Below, piece after piece: positions 27,354-36,230 of a stretch of 64,000 nt of DNA (the first letter of the stretch is position 1; each line of letters opens with the position of its first letter). The position numbers and the translations under genes are program-made. The stretch spans positions 1 to 64,000 of the forward strand of contig NZ_PDYM01000005.1 in NCBI RefSeq assembly GCF_002743055.1, in the 5' to 3' direction. The notes under the pieces are model-generated. The model was not told the origin of the DNA, ran no database searches, and saw only the letters and a program-made list of their open reading frames with translations. This DNA comes from Sporosarcina sp. P13. Lineage in GTDB: Bacteria > Bacillota > Bacilli > Bacillales_A > Planococcaceae.

Positions 27354-28640
27354 CTACACAATTGCTTTCCGTTTACTTGAAGTTGGTATTTTTAGCTCTT
27401 CACGATATTTACTTACCGTTCTCCGTGATATCGTCACTCCTTTCACTTCCCTAAAATGATCAGCAATTTTCTGATCAGATAAAGGTTTTCGTTTATCTTC
27501 TTCAGCAATCAAAGTTCTTAGTAACGATTTAACCGTCGCTTGAGAAATACTAGCACCTGTCTCTGTGTCTAACCTGGAAGTGAACAAAGCACTCATTTCG
27601 AACGTTCCCACAGGTGTCTGTATGATTTTGTTCGATACTACACGACTAATTGTCGATTCATGCATCTCAATACGATCTGCAATATCCTTTAATGTCATCG
27701 GCACTAGCGCTTCACTACCATTTAGAAAAAACAACCGCTGTTTTTCTAGTAATTCCGTCACCATTCGAATAATTGTCTGGCGCCGTTGTTCAATACTCGA
27801 CAAAAGCCACTGCGCTTTCTTATGATATTCATGCAAGTATGATGATAGCTCTGTCGAACCTTGTAGCGAGGAGACATATTCCTGCCGCAAACTAATTCTT
27901 GGTAATCCACGATCATTCAAATGAAAGGATAAGTTACCATCCTTCTCAGTAACGATAATATCAGGCGTTACGAATTCAATCTCTGTTCCTACAAGTTCAG
28001 GGCAAGGACGTGGTTTCAGTGTAAGTAAATACTCATACAAATCCTTTACTTGGTGCAATGTAATATCCATCCCCTTCGCAATTTCAGACCATTTCCGCTC
28101 AGCTACTAGAGATAAATAGTTTGCAATGAATTCCTCAGCCAGTTCAGGGTGGGATTGCGATTGCTTAACTTGAAGCAATAAACACTCGCGCAGATTCCGC
28201 GCACCAACACCAGGAGGTCCTAGTTGCTGCAATAACCCTATACCTCTTTCCAACTCGCAAGCATCCATCGACACCATTTCTTCAGATAAATATCCGTTAT
28301 CATCTAAATTATGAATCAACGTTTTCAGTAACCGTTTTGTATCACTATCAGTGAAATTGACATTCACCTGCTTAATTAGCTGATCTCGCATACTTAACGT
28401 TTGTTCTTTTATCCATTCCTGAGGATCCTGTCCTTGTCCTCCCACTGAATTTCTCCCGTTTTCCTGAAATGAATCAGTTCTTTCACGTTCTTTTAACTCA
28501 ATTAAGGGATTTTCTAATTCTTGTTCCCGAATATATAGTTCCAAATCATGTGTATTAAGCTGTAGTAACTCGATTGCTTGGCGAAGTTCCGTAGTCATTC
28601 TTAAATTTAATTCTTGCCTTTGATGAAGCACCATTTTCAT
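27354..28640 (-). CDS. rpoN: RNA polymerase sigma-54 factor
   Basis: This 428-residue protein is sigma-54 (SigL in Bacillus): a glutamine/leucine-rich region I (QRQELNLRMTTELRQAIELLQL), an acidic linker, the core-binding domain, a helix-turn-helix (SLKDIADRIEMHESTISRVVSNK) and the C-terminal RpoN box (SRRTVSKYREELKIP). It directs transcription that needs enhancer-binding activators. The ATG at 28640 has GGAGG at good spacing; the longer TTG-started frame overlaps that site. No activator gene or obvious sigma-54 target is seen in the window. Confidence 0.94.
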   Translation of the reverse strand: MKMVLHQRQELNLRMTTELRQAIELLQLNTHDLELYIREQELENPLIELKERERTDSFQENGRNSVGGQGQDPQEWIKEQTLSMRDQLIKQVNVNFTDSDTKRLLKTLIHNLDDNGYLSEEMVSMDACELERGIGLLQQLGPPGVGARNLRECLLLQVKQSQSHPELAEEFIANYLSLVAERKWSEIAKGMDITLHQVKDLYEYLLTLKPRPCPELVGTEIEFVTPDIIVTEKDGNLSFHLNDRGLPRISLRQEYVSSLQGSTELSSYLHEYHKKAQWLLSSIEQRRQTIIRMVTELLEKQRLFFLNGSEALVPMTLKDIADRIEMHESTISRVVSNKIIQTPVGTFEMSALFTSRLDTETGASISQATVKSLLRTLIAEEDKRKPLSDQKIADHFREVKGVTISRRTVSKYREELKIPTSSKRKAIV

Positions 28641-28828
28641 ATAATACGCCTCCAATTTATCTACTGATATTCCTGACCGACATTTGAATGCGCTTTCATT
28701 AGTCTATGTCTATCTTAACATGTAGATGAAATTATTCTATATAAATTAATAGTTTTGACGTATTTCTATCATCACCTATCCTCTCTATAACTTAATCTAT
28801 ATTATGACATTACGCATAACTCCAGATA

Positions 28829-28922
28829 CTATAGGTTCATGAAGTCCTACCCGTTGAAGATTTTAACTCAATCCATAGAAAAGAGTCGAATGATGGGCCC
28901 CACATCAATCGACTCTTTTCAC
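28829..28922. repeat. Dispersed repeat, copy 1, ending in a long hairpin
   Basis: CTATAGGTTCA at 28829-28839 and CCATAGAAAAGAGTCGA at 28873-28889 recur in the same order and orientation at 30469-30520. The copy ends in a hairpin with 17-nt arms (28878-28894 and 28904-28920, one mismatch) that serves as the rpmG terminator on the minus strand. Confidence 0.5.
28876..28922 (-). terminator. rpmG: Terminator behind rpmG
   Basis: GAAAAGAGTCGAATGAT and its near-perfect complement enclose a nine-base loop; the minus strand continues with TCTTTTC as the lower stem and a weak T-tract. It is located 22 nt after the rpmG stop and is homologous to the hairpin behind the rhodanese gene. Confidence 0.65.
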
Positions 28923-28943
28923 TTAATAATTTCATGTATTCCT

Positions 28944-29093
28944 TTATTTACTCTCTTTATGCAGTGTATGCTTCTTCAATCTAGGACTATATTTCATAAG
29001 TTCAATGCGCTCGGGATTCGTTCGTTTATTCTTTGTTGTCATATAATTACGATCGCCCGTTTCAGTACATACTAGCGTAATATTTACTCTCAT
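28944..29093 (-). CDS. rpmG: 50S ribosomal protein L33, cysteine-poor (zinc-free) form
   Basis: The 49-residue protein begins [17 protein letters not shown] and continues with the L33 signature ([20 protein letters not shown]). Zinc-binding L33 has two CxxC pairs; here only one Cys remains (first pair reads CTET, second pair lost at KYSP), so it is a C-minus paralogue that needs no zinc. Such copies are typically induced by zinc starvation. ATG at 29093 follows AGGGGG. It lies 22 nt behind a COG0523 GTPase gene under Zur-like boxes, which fits that role. Confidence 0.93.
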   Translation of the reverse strand: MRVNITLVCTETGDRNYMTTKNKRTNPERIELMKYSPRLKKHTLHKESK

Positions 29094-29114
29094 TTCGTTC
29101 CCCCTATGTTAATT

Positions 29115-30299
29115 TTATATATTGAATGAAGGCAAAGGATCTTCAAACTCGGACCACTTCTGAGCCATTTCTTCTTCTGTAAGCAAACACTCATCCAACG
29201 CACATTCTACTTGGTGTCGATCCATATCAATACCGATCATGACGAGTTCTGTTAAACGATCGCCATGCACAGTATCCCAGCGCTCCAATATTTCCGGCTC
29301 TTCATTTGCAATTCTATTTTGTTCTGCTTGTGGATACGTCGCAATCCAATTACCCGCTACTTGGAACGTCAATGAAGGTCCCGCTTGAGACAATAGGCAA
29401 ACAATGTCATTCCTTGTCGCCAACCAAATAAATCCCTTCGCTCGTACGACGTCCACGGGCCATTCCTCAATCCATGACATGAACCGCTCAGGATGAAAGG
29501 GCTTATTACGGCGATAGACAAATGAAGTAATACCATACTCTTCCGTTTCCGGAACATGCTCTTCATTTAATTCTTTCAACCATCCTGCCCCTTGACTAGA
29601 TCTTTCAAAATCAAATAGCCCAGTGTTTAACACCTGATCTAAAGATACTTTTGAAAATTCACTTTCGATAATCTTAGCTTGTGGATTAAACTTCTGCACT
29701 ACCGCCTTTAACTCATGAACATCTATCGATGCGACTAAATCAACTTTATTTAATACAATAACGTCTGCAAACTCTATTTGATCAATTAATAAATCCGCTA
29801 TATCCCTTGTGTCCGTATCATCCACTGCCTGCTTACGGTCCAAAAGACTTTCCCCAGAAGCGTAATCGTTCCAAAAACGATTTGCATCCAAGACCGTTAC
29901 CATTGTATCAAGTGTACAGATCGCGGACAGATCGATTCCGAGTTCTTCATCAATATATGTAAATGTTTGAGCGACCGGTATAGGTTCACTAATCCCGCTT
30001 GATTCAATCACGATATAATCAATCACACTGTCTTTCACCAACTTCTCCACTTCTATTAGCAAATCTTCTCGAAGCGTACAGCAAATGCAGCCATTCTGCA
30101 TTTCAACCAATTTCTCATCCGTTTTGGAAAAACCATTTTGTTTTACTAAAGAAGCATCGATATTCACTTCACTCATATCATTAACAATTACAGCGACTTT
30201 CAAATTCTCCTTATTACTTAAAATATGATTCAGCAACGTCGTCTTACCTGAACCGAGATACCCACTCAATACAGTGACTGGAACTTTTTTTGTACCCAA
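29115..30299 (-). CDS. COG0523 (CobW/YciC-like) metal chaperone GTPase
   Basis: The 394-residue protein is a G3E-family GTPase: Walker A (GYLGSGKTT, near 11), the metal-binding CxCC motif ([11 protein letters not shown] near 70), SSGISEP and NKVD for nucleotide recognition, and a C-terminal CobW domain ([12 protein letters not shown]). It resembles YciC/ZigA-type zinc chaperones that deliver zinc to essential enzymes when zinc is scarce. The start is TTG at 30299 with AAAGGAG eight bases before it; the longer frame has no site. Two Zur-like boxes and a promoter lie upstream and a cysteine-poor L33 gene follows, making a zinc-starvation operon. Confidence 0.9.
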   Translation of the reverse strand: MGTKKVPVTVLSGYLGSGKTTLLNHILSNKENLKVAVIVNDMSEVNIDASLVKQNGFSKTDEKLVEMQNGCICCTLREDLLIEVEKLVKDSVIDYIVIESSGISEPIPVAQTFTYIDEELGIDLSAICTLDTMVTVLDANRFWNDYASGESLLDRKQAVDDTDTRDIADLLIDQIEFADVIVLNKVDLVASIDVHELKAVVQKFNPQAKIIESEFSKVSLDQVLNTGLFDFERSSQGAGWLKELNEEHVPETEEYGITSFVYRRNKPFHPERFMSWIEEWPVDVVRAKGFIWLATRNDIVCLLSQAGPSLTFQVAGNWIATYPQAEQNRIANEEPEILERWDTVHGDRLTELVMIGIDMDRHQVECALDECLLTEEEMAQKWSEFEDPLPSFNI

Positions 30300-30353
30300 T
30301 AATTTCACTCCTTTTTTTGGAAAACAACCTATTATAAAAAAACTCCACATCTT

Positions 30354-30374
30354 AAACCGTAATGATTCCTATTT
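30354..30374 (-). promoter_or_regulatory. Zur-like box 1
   Basis: The plus-strand sequence AAACCGTAATGATTCCTATTT matches the Bacillus Zur consensus (AAATCGTAATNATTACGATTT) in all but three of the specified positions. It lies between the promoter and the GTPase gene, in the transcribed leader. Confidence 0.6.
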
Positions 30375-30413
30375 ATAAAAGCGTAAAAAATACAACATCA
30401 ATAAGTCTGCTTT

Positions 30414-30443
30414 ATTATAAACAGGAATCATTCCTATTTGCAA
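30414..30443 (-). promoter_or_regulatory. Sigma-A promoter overlapped by Zur-like box 2
   Basis: On the minus strand TTGCAA (30438-30443), an 18-nt spacer and TATAAT (30414-30419) form a strong promoter. The spacer holds a perfect inverted repeat AGGAAT-C-ATTCCT (30423-30435) within a 21-nt Zur-like site (30419-30439), so a bound repressor would cover the promoter. It precedes the zinc chaperone-rpmG operon. Confidence 0.65.
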
Positions 30444-30466
30444 GTGTTTTATTAATTAATTTCTAA

Positions 30467-30554
30467 TGCTATAGGTTCAGACCCAGTAGCTATACATTAT
30501 TTACCCATAGAAAAAAGTCGATTGACGGAAATCTTCCTTCAATCGACTTTTCTC
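30467..30554. repeat. Dispersed repeat, copy 2, ending in a long hairpin
   Basis: Repeats CTATAGGTTCA (30469-30479) and CCCATAGAAAAAAGTCGATTGA as in copy 1 at 28829-28922, again ending in a hairpin, with arms at 30510-30525 and 30539-30554. The hairpin overlaps the stop codon of the rhodanese gene and is its likely terminator on the minus strand. Confidence 0.5.
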
Positions 30555-30897
30555 ATTCCATGTTATTTAGATATTCTTTCCAAGCAGTAATACCACCCTC
30601 TAAGAGAACAACATCACAATCACGATCTGCAAGGATATTCGCACACTTAGTTGCAGAGTTTCCAGTCGTACAAGTAATGATTACTTCTTTATCCGTTGGC
30701 ATAGATGAAATAAGCACCTCTTGTTGATCCTCTAGCTTAAAAATCTCTGTTTTCGGTATGTGTATACTTTCTACTGTTGGTCCATCAATATGGAAGTCGT
30801 TATATTTATCTTCGGCTCTTACGTCCACAAGCACGACCTCTTCTTGCGACTTCATTTTCTTGAACAATTCTTCTGCCGTAATCGTTTTTAGTGTCAA
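30553..30897 (-). CDS. Rhodanese-like domain protein
   Basis: The single-domain protein of 114 residues has the rhodanese fold: VVLVDVRAEDKY near 22, the DGPTVESIHIP region, and the active-site loop CTTGNSATK near 76 with the catalytic cysteine that carries persulfide sulfur, ending GGITAWKEYL. It probably moves sulfur in the cytoplasm; the acceptor is unknown. ATG at 30897 lies after AAAGGGG. It is next to the zinc chaperone operon but has its own promoter region. Confidence 0.88.
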   Translation of the reverse strand: MTLKTITAEELFKKMKSQEEVVLVDVRAEDKYNDFHIDGPTVESIHIPKTEIFKLEDQQEVLISSMPTDKEVIITCTTGNSATKCANILADRDCDVVLLEGGITAWKEYLNNME

Positions 30898-30982
30898 CTT
30901 GATTTCCCCTTTCCATGCAATCCATCCTAGTATAGACGATTTCTGAAAAGTTAGCGATACAAGACTACTTGTGATCTACTCA

Positions 30983-32332
30983 TTAGAGTCCAGGTAAGAA
31001 TCCACTCATCAAATTCAATAAATAAACCATACCGAGCGCAGACAACCCAGCGATGAAACCACCAATCGACCATGCTTGAATCGTTTGTGGAATTGTTAAT
31101 CGTCCGAATTTATTAACAACCCAAAAACCGGAATCATTCGGTAATGACAAGCCAATCGCACCGGCACAAATCGCGAGTCCTAGTAGGATTGGAGATACAC
31201 CAAGCTCGCCTGCCATCGGTCCGAGAATTGAGGATGTCGTAACAAGCGCAACTGTTGCCGATCCAAGTGATGCACGCAAGATTTGTGAGAAGATGAATGC
31301 CAGAATGAGAACAGGAATGCTCCAGCCTTGCATCGTTTCAATCAAATAATCACCGATGCCACTTTGATTGATGACGGCACCGAATGCACCTCCTGCTCCT
31401 GTAACAAGGATAATCATACCGGCAGAATTGATTGCTTCATCATATAGCCTTTTATACGGCACATGAATATACGGTTTCAATACAATCAATGCGACAATCA
31501 CACTGATCAGTAGAGCGACATTTTTATCTCCGATGAAACCTAGAATGCGTGACGCTGTTCCTTCTTCTAACCATAACTTTGTTACTGTATTTAAGAGAAT
31601 CAAAATAATCGGTAACCCGAGCATGAAGAAAGATAAACCTGTAGAGATTTCTTTGCGTCCTTCCACAGGTTCAGGGACGACAATATCTTCCACTAGTTCT
31701 TCAGGTGTTGTATGAATTCGTTTACCGATGAACGTTCCGTAGAAATAGCCACCGATCATAGTGGCAGGTATTGCACAAATAATACCGTACAAGATGAATA
31801 GCCCTAGGTCTGCCCCTGTATTCTCTGCCACGACAAGTGGACCTGGCGTTGGCGCAATCATACTATGTGAGACAATCAAACCAACACCTAGCGCGGTAAC
31901 GAATGTTACGATTGAAATTCCTGTACGTCTCGACAAACTTTTCACTAATCCGCTTAAAATGACGAATGCTGCGTCAAAGAAGACGGGAATCGAAACAGCG
32001 ATTCCTGTTAATGAAAGTCCTGCTGCTGAATGTTTTATACCAAACACTCGTAGCACAGCACCCGCAATTTTCTCGATTGCCCCCGATACACCGAGGAACT
32101 GACCGAAAATAACACCTAGACCAATCAAGATTCCCACACCGACTAACGTATTACCAAAACCGGTCGTAATCACTTTCGGAATTTCTTCTATTGGAAAACC
32201 AAGTGCAAGTGCCGTAACAAAAGCTACGATAATTAACGTCACAAATGGTTCAATCTTCATTTTCAAAATCATGAAGAATAAAGCTGCGAGTGATAGTAAA
32301 AAAATTACGATTAGCATATTACCTTCTACCAT
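30983..32332 (-). CDS. GntP-family permease for gluconate or a related sugar acid
   Basis: The 449-residue integral membrane protein has about 12-14 helices and the GntP family pattern (FGNTLVGVGILIGLGVIFGQFL near 50, SHSMIAPTPGPL near 155, the LPNDSGFWVVNKF motif near 390). It is a proton-driven sugar acid importer. ATG at 32332 lies seven bases after GAGGAG. It is the last gene of a three-gene operon with a DUF1537 kinase and a 3-hydroxyacid dehydrogenase, so its substrate is more likely threonate or another four-carbon acid sugar than gluconate. Confidence 0.9.
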   Translation of the reverse strand: MVEGNMLIVIFLLSLAALFFMILKMKIEPFVTLIIVAFVTALALGFPIEEIPKVITTGFGNTLVGVGILIGLGVIFGQFLGVSGAIEKIAGAVLRVFGIKHSAAGLSLTGIAVSIPVFFDAAFVILSGLVKSLSRRTGISIVTFVTALGVGLIVSHSMIAPTPGPLVVAENTGADLGLFILYGIICAIPATMIGGYFYGTFIGKRIHTTPEELVEDIVVPEPVEGRKEISTGLSFFMLGLPIILILLNTVTKLWLEEGTASRILGFIGDKNVALLISVIVALIVLKPYIHVPYKRLYDEAINSAGMIILVTGAGGAFGAVINQSGIGDYLIETMQGWSIPVLILAFIFSQILRASLGSATVALVTTSSILGPMAGELGVSPILLGLAICAGAIGLSLPNDSGFWVVNKFGRLTIPQTIQAWSIGGFIAGLSALGMVYLLNLMSGFLPGL

Positions 32333-32343
32333 ATAGACACTCC

Positions 32344-33759
32344 TCAATCCTTGTAGTCTAATTTTTCTACGACATCACGTAGCGTATCGACTTCTCCAAC
32401 GTTTCCGGGGAAAATAATATACGGAATACCTGGAAAACGACTTTCTTCTCCTGTTTGCCATACGGGTATACCAGGAGCGATCTGGCCCGCCACTTCCGCC
32501 TTTTTCACGGCTAATCCAATTGTCCCTACATCACTCGACGTGATTCCGCCTTTAGCGATAACGAACGCTGGTTGCGGATGACAGTTTGCAACAAATTGCG
32601 TCACAGCTGATGAAATTTTCACAGAAAGCGCCAATTCCTCTTCTTGACGTCCTTCCCCTAGATCCAAACGTGCACGGGAAGTAAACACACAAACCGTCGT
32701 TCCTTCACTGATTTTCTCATTGATTCGTTGTTGAATACGTTCTACCTCTTCATTGAATTTCTCTGTATCTACCACTAAGTTACAATGAAATTCCATAAAC
32801 TCTACTGATTCGAGTGACTTCAGTGCATTCAACTGATCCGTCGTTTTCTGTACATGGGATCCGACAACGATTAATCCACCTGCTGTCGATTCATTGTGCA
32901 TTAAGTCTTTTTTCATCAAATATGGTTTGGAAGAAATATTACCAATTACTTTTGTAAAGGAAGCAGCCGTTCGGAATAGGAAGTGTTTTCCTTGATCCAT
33001 GACACGCATCAAAGCAATCGTGAACACTTGTAAGTCCTCTTCTGTTACCGCATTAACAATCAACTTCTGGAAATCTTCCAGTTGATTTAATTTCCACTCA
33101 ATTGTTTCAAAGTCAAACGTGCGCAACTCGTCTAGCGAAACGGATAACACACTTTCTGCAGGGTATTGATTTTGCGTTTTCTCAGCGATATATTCTTTCA
33201 AATTACTTTTCGTAAACCCAAACATCCGGTCTTTCGCAAATTCCGTTTCACCAGCTGGAACATACTGTCCATTCTGTATGACATAATGCACGTCATCAAT
33301 CGTTTCTCTGCCGCCTTCTTTGAAAAACGGAATGAGTATTTCGCCATCGACAGTGTAGGCATCATTTCTCTCCAGCGTATTTTTCAATACTTCCGTCTCT
33401 AGGGGATAATGACCACGCAACGTAGAATCACCTCTGCTAATCATTAAAAATTCTTTTCCTGTTCGCTTGGCTGCAGCGGCCACTCTTTCTGCAATCTGTG
33501 TATGAACTTTCGTTGTCTCATCAACAGAAAATGCACGAGAATTGGTTAATAAAAACACCAATTGGCGCGGTTCATCAAACATGGCCTGAATGGTTTCTGC
33601 AGACCAATCTGTATAAACGGGAATACCATGAACTGTCTGAACACCCGTAGGATCATCATCCAAAACAATGATTTTTTGACCGAATACAGATCGTTCCGTG
33701 TTCCATAATGACTTTAACCCTGGGCTGTATGATTGTAGTTCTTCGATTCGTTTCCTCAA
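32344..33759 (-). CDS. Four-carbon acid sugar kinase family protein (DUF1537)
   Basis: The 471-residue cytoplasmic enzyme shows the DUF1537 N-domain signature LDDDPTGVQTVHG near 34, SRGDSTLRGHYPLE near 105, and the C-domain nucleotide-binding GGITSSDVG near 405. Known members phosphorylate 3-oxotetronate, D-threonate or D-erythronate. The TTG at 33759 uses the ribosome binding site AAGGGTGG inside the end of the dehydrogenase gene, one base after its stop. With the neighbouring dehydrogenase it fits oxidation to a 3-oxo acid followed by 4-phosphorylation; the decarboxylase and isomerase of the full pathway are not nearby. Confidence 0.9.
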   Translation of the reverse strand: MRKRIEELQSYSPGLKSLWNTERSVFGQKIIVLDDDPTGVQTVHGIPVYTDWSAETIQAMFDEPRQLVFLLTNSRAFSVDETTKVHTQIAERVAAAAKRTGKEFLMISRGDSTLRGHYPLETEVLKNTLERNDAYTVDGEILIPFFKEGGRETIDDVHYVIQNGQYVPAGETEFAKDRMFGFTKSNLKEYIAEKTQNQYPAESVLSVSLDELRTFDFETIEWKLNQLEDFQKLIVNAVTEEDLQVFTIALMRVMDQGKHFLFRTAASFTKVIGNISSKPYLMKKDLMHNESTAGGLIVVGSHVQKTTDQLNALKSLESVEFMEFHCNLVVDTEKFNEEVERIQQRINEKISEGTTVCVFTSRARLDLGEGRQEEELALSVKISSAVTQFVANCHPQPAFVIAKGGITSSDVGTIGLAVKKAEVAGQIAPGIPVWQTGEESRFPGIPYIIFPGNVGEVDTLRDVVEKLDYKD

Positions 33760-33760
33760 A

Positions 33761-34654
33761 TTACTTACCACCCTTAGGCACTTCAAAATTCGCCAATTTT
33801 TCATAGTACTGAATCAAACCTACGTGATCGTCCGCGGCTTTGCCATCCACTTTCAACGCATGAAACATTTCGAGCACATCTGTCGTCAACGGCATCGGCA
33901 CACCAATATCGCGTCCTGCTTGCACGACATTTGTCAAATCTTTCATATTAATATCGATTCGTCCGCCTGCTTGGAAATTACGCTCCAAGATAAGAGGTAT
34001 TTTCGCATCCAACACTGTACTACCCGCTAGCCCACTTCGTATCGCCTCATACATCTTTTCAATATCTACACCTGCTTTAGATGCTAGTACCACCGCTTCT
34101 GACATTGCCGCGATTGTCACATTCACTAGAATTTGATTTGCTAATTTAGTCGTAGAACCGCTACCGTGACCTCCGACATGCGTCACGTCCGCAGCCATTG
34201 CCTGCAGAACTGGAAGAGCTTTCTCTAAATCGTGGTCTTCACCACCAACCATAATCGCTAATGTACCATCAATCGCTTTCGGTTCCCCACCACTTACGGG
34301 GGCATCCATGAACCCGACACCTAGCTTTTTGAGTTCATGTGCACAGAATGTCGAATCCGCTGGCGATACGGAACTCATGTCAATGACGATTGCTCCTGGA
34401 CGAAGTATTTCACTAATGCCGTTCATGCCAAATAGCACATCACGCACGATTGCCGCATTTGGCAACATAGTAATGACAATATCGCTGTCCTTTGCAGCAT
34501 CCACAGGAGAAAGCGCTTCCACTGCGCCCGCATTAGTTACGAATTGCATAGCTTCTTCACTTAAATCAAATGCCTTCACTGTCAATCCAGCTTTTACTAT
34601 ATTCAATACCATAGGACGTCCCATGATTCCAAGACCAATAAATCCAATTTTCAT
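33761..34654 (-). CDS. NAD-dependent 3-hydroxyacid dehydrogenase (L-threonate dehydrogenase-like)
   Basis: The 297-residue enzyme belongs to the 3-hydroxyisobutyrate/tartronate-semialdehyde dehydrogenase family: the Rossmann motif GFIGLGIMGRPM at the start, the substrate-binding MDAPVSGGEPKA near 117, and the catalytic lysine region GSGSTTKLANQI near 165. Linked to a DUF1537 kinase it most likely oxidises a four-carbon acid sugar such as L-threonate (LtnD-like); tartronate semialdehyde reductase is an alternative. ATG at 34654 follows AAAGGAGG. It is the first gene of the operon, divergent from a GntR regulator. Confidence 0.88.
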   Translation of the reverse strand: MKIGFIGLGIMGRPMVLNIVKAGLTVKAFDLSEEAMQFVTNAGAVEALSPVDAAKDSDIVITMLPNAAIVRDVLFGMNGISEILRPGAIVIDMSSVSPADSTFCAHELKKLGVGFMDAPVSGGEPKAIDGTLAIMVGGEDHDLEKALPVLQAMAADVTHVGGHGSGSTTKLANQILVNVTIAAMSEAVVLASKAGVDIEKMYEAIRSGLAGSTVLDAKIPLILERNFQAGGRIDINMKDLTNVVQAGRDIGVPMPLTTDVLEMFHALKVDGKAADDHVGLIQYYEKLANFEVPKGGK

Positions 34655-34695
34655 AAGGAATTTCCTCCTTTAATTATGTAACAATTAATGCTATT

Positions 34696-34779
34696 AGTAT
34701 ACAATAAGTATTCTGTCTTGTATACATTTTATCCACTTTTGAATACTTTAACGCAAAATGTGAAATTATCTTGTATACT
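34696..34779. promoter_or_regulatory. Three GTATAC operator sites between dehydrogenase and GntR genes
   Basis: The core GTATAC with flanking A/T recurs at 34696-34704 (AGTATACAA), 34718-34726 (TTGTATACA) and 34771-34779 (TTGTATACT). GTATAC-centred palindromes are typical operators of FadR/FCD-type GntR proteins. The sites overlap TATACT-like -10 elements on both strands, which fits repression of the operon and autoregulation. Confidence 0.65.
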
Positions 34780-34807
34780 GTATGGTAATGAACGGAGGAG
34801 ATGCGTA

Positions 34808-35419
34808 ATGGAGATCACTTCACGGAGTGCACAATTGCTGGCGTACGAAACAATAAGAGAGCAGATTATTACCGGCAGTTACCCAGGTGGCATGAAACTA
34901 GTGGAAGTTCAACTTGCTGAAGAGATTGGCGTGAGTCGGACACCGGTACGTGAAGCCATCCGCCGTTTAGAGCAAGAAGGATTGATTAAACGAAAAAAAG
35001 TAATCAAACCAACGGAAAAAGATCTACGCCATATGTTTCAAATGCGTACGCTAATTGAAAGCCATGCAGCAAAAATGGCAGCTACATATATGTCGCCAGA
35101 AATTATTAGTAAGTTACGTAGAAGTATTCATCTAGCAAAAACGAGTGACTCGCAAGGTATCGTCAAAGCAAACAAAGATTTTCACGATCTAATTGTCCAG
35201 GAATGCAGAAATCCAATCATGATTGATACGGTGGATAAGATGCAGTCAATTATCTATTTGTTCAGCAAAACCGTTGTCCAGTATCAGCGACCTTTGCTTA
35301 TTGAAGAGCATATTAAGATTTGCGATGCGATTGAACGGCGTCAACCCGAACTTGCGAGTAAACTAATGGAAGACCATCTAAAAGCAGATCTCGAGTTTAC
35401 CCTTACTATCGTTGAATGA
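34808..35419 (+). CDS. GntR-family transcriptional regulator (FCD type)
   Basis: The 203-residue protein has a winged helix-turn-helix (YETIREQIITGSYPGG, then VSRTPVREAIRRLEQEGLI) and an all-helical FCD ligand-binding domain with metal-binding His candidates (NKDFHDLIV and a final DHLKADLE). The ATG at 34808 has GGAGGAG before it; the longer frame upstream lies in the operator region. It is divergent from the acid-sugar operon and most likely represses it until the substrate binds. Confidence 0.9.
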   Translation: MEITSRSAQLLAYETIREQIITGSYPGGMKLVEVQLAEEIGVSRTPVREAIRRLEQEGLIKRKKVIKPTEKDLRHMFQMRTLIESHAAKMAATYMSPEIISKLRRSIHLAKTSDSQGIVKANKDFHDLIVQECRNPIMIDTVDKMQSIIYLFSKTVVQYQRPLLIEEHIKICDAIERRQPELASKLMEDHLKADLEFTLTIVE

Positions 35420-35502
35420 AAAAAAGATAGGTATCCTCCAAGTAAACACATTAGAGAACGTCCTATCTTCTATTAGTATGTACGACTATTCTGCATTTTA
35501 TA

Positions 35503-35541
35503 CAAAAAACTCCATCAACTGTTGCTAGTTGACGGAGTTTC
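35503..35541 (-). terminator. Intrinsic terminator of the thioesterase gene
   Basis: On the minus strand AACTCCGTCAACT and AGTTGATGGAGTT form a hairpin followed by TTTTTTG, directly after the stop codon of the thioesterase gene. Confidence 0.85.
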
Positions 35542-35543
35542 TT

Positions 35544-36086
35544 TTAGACATTCGCTCGTACGGGTGCGGGTTCATGCCAAGGATAGTTATTTGTTAAAAC
35601 AGTTGCAAGATCCTTACTCTGTTGCTTACGCATTTTACGGATTTCCGCACGTTGAGGAGCCGTTTCATGCAAATACTTTTCCTCTTCTGTTTCAGGAACA
35701 ACTTGCGGTACCGCTAACGGCTTCTTGTGCTTATCCAACGCAACAAACGTCAATAAAGAGGTGGCCGCTACTTTACAATCCCCACTTGCCAAATCCTCTG
35801 CGATGACTTTAACAAAAATCTCCATAGAAGAATTTCCAGTCCACGTCACATAGGATTCGAAACAAACAGAATCAGAAGGACGAATTGGGTGTAAGAAATC
35901 CACGGAATCCATGGATGCTGTGACACAATCCGCCCTACTATGCCGTGCCGCGGAAATCGATGCGATTTGATCGATATCACTCATCAAACGTCCACCAAAT
36001 AACGTGTTGTGATTATTTACATCATTTGGAAAGATCCTACTCGTTCTGACGACCCTAGATTCCCGGCACTGCTTTTCTAGTCTCAT
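35544..36086 (-). CDS. Acyl-CoA thioesterase, hotdog fold (YkhA-like)
   Basis: The 180-residue protein carries the acyl-CoA thioesterase hotdog motif FPNDVNNHNTLFGGRLMSDID near 20 with the catalytic Asn/Asp pair, followed by DSVDFLHPIRPSD. It should hydrolyse medium- or long-chain acyl-CoA to free acid and CoA in the cytoplasm. A conserved C-terminal extension rich in charged residues (about 130-180) follows. It is monocistronic. Confidence 0.9.
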   Translation of the reverse strand: MRLEKQCRESRVVRTSRIFPNDVNNHNTLFGGRLMSDIDQIASISAARHSRADCVTASMDSVDFLHPIRPSDSVCFESYVTWTGNSSMEIFVKVIAEDLASGDCKVAATSLLTFVALDKHKKPLAVPQVVPETEEEKYLHETAPQRAEIRKMRKQQSKDLATVLTNNYPWHEPAPVRANV

Positions 36087-36230
36087 TGTAAATGAAGCCT
36101 CCTCTAGATTTGTATTCGACTACCTCGCTAAGTAGATCGAAAATTTGAATAAGTCCTATTATCCTATTAAATATACGCCCCGTTCACAAAGTTGTCAAGA
36201 TTAAAAACTTGTCGGTTTAACTACGCTTAA

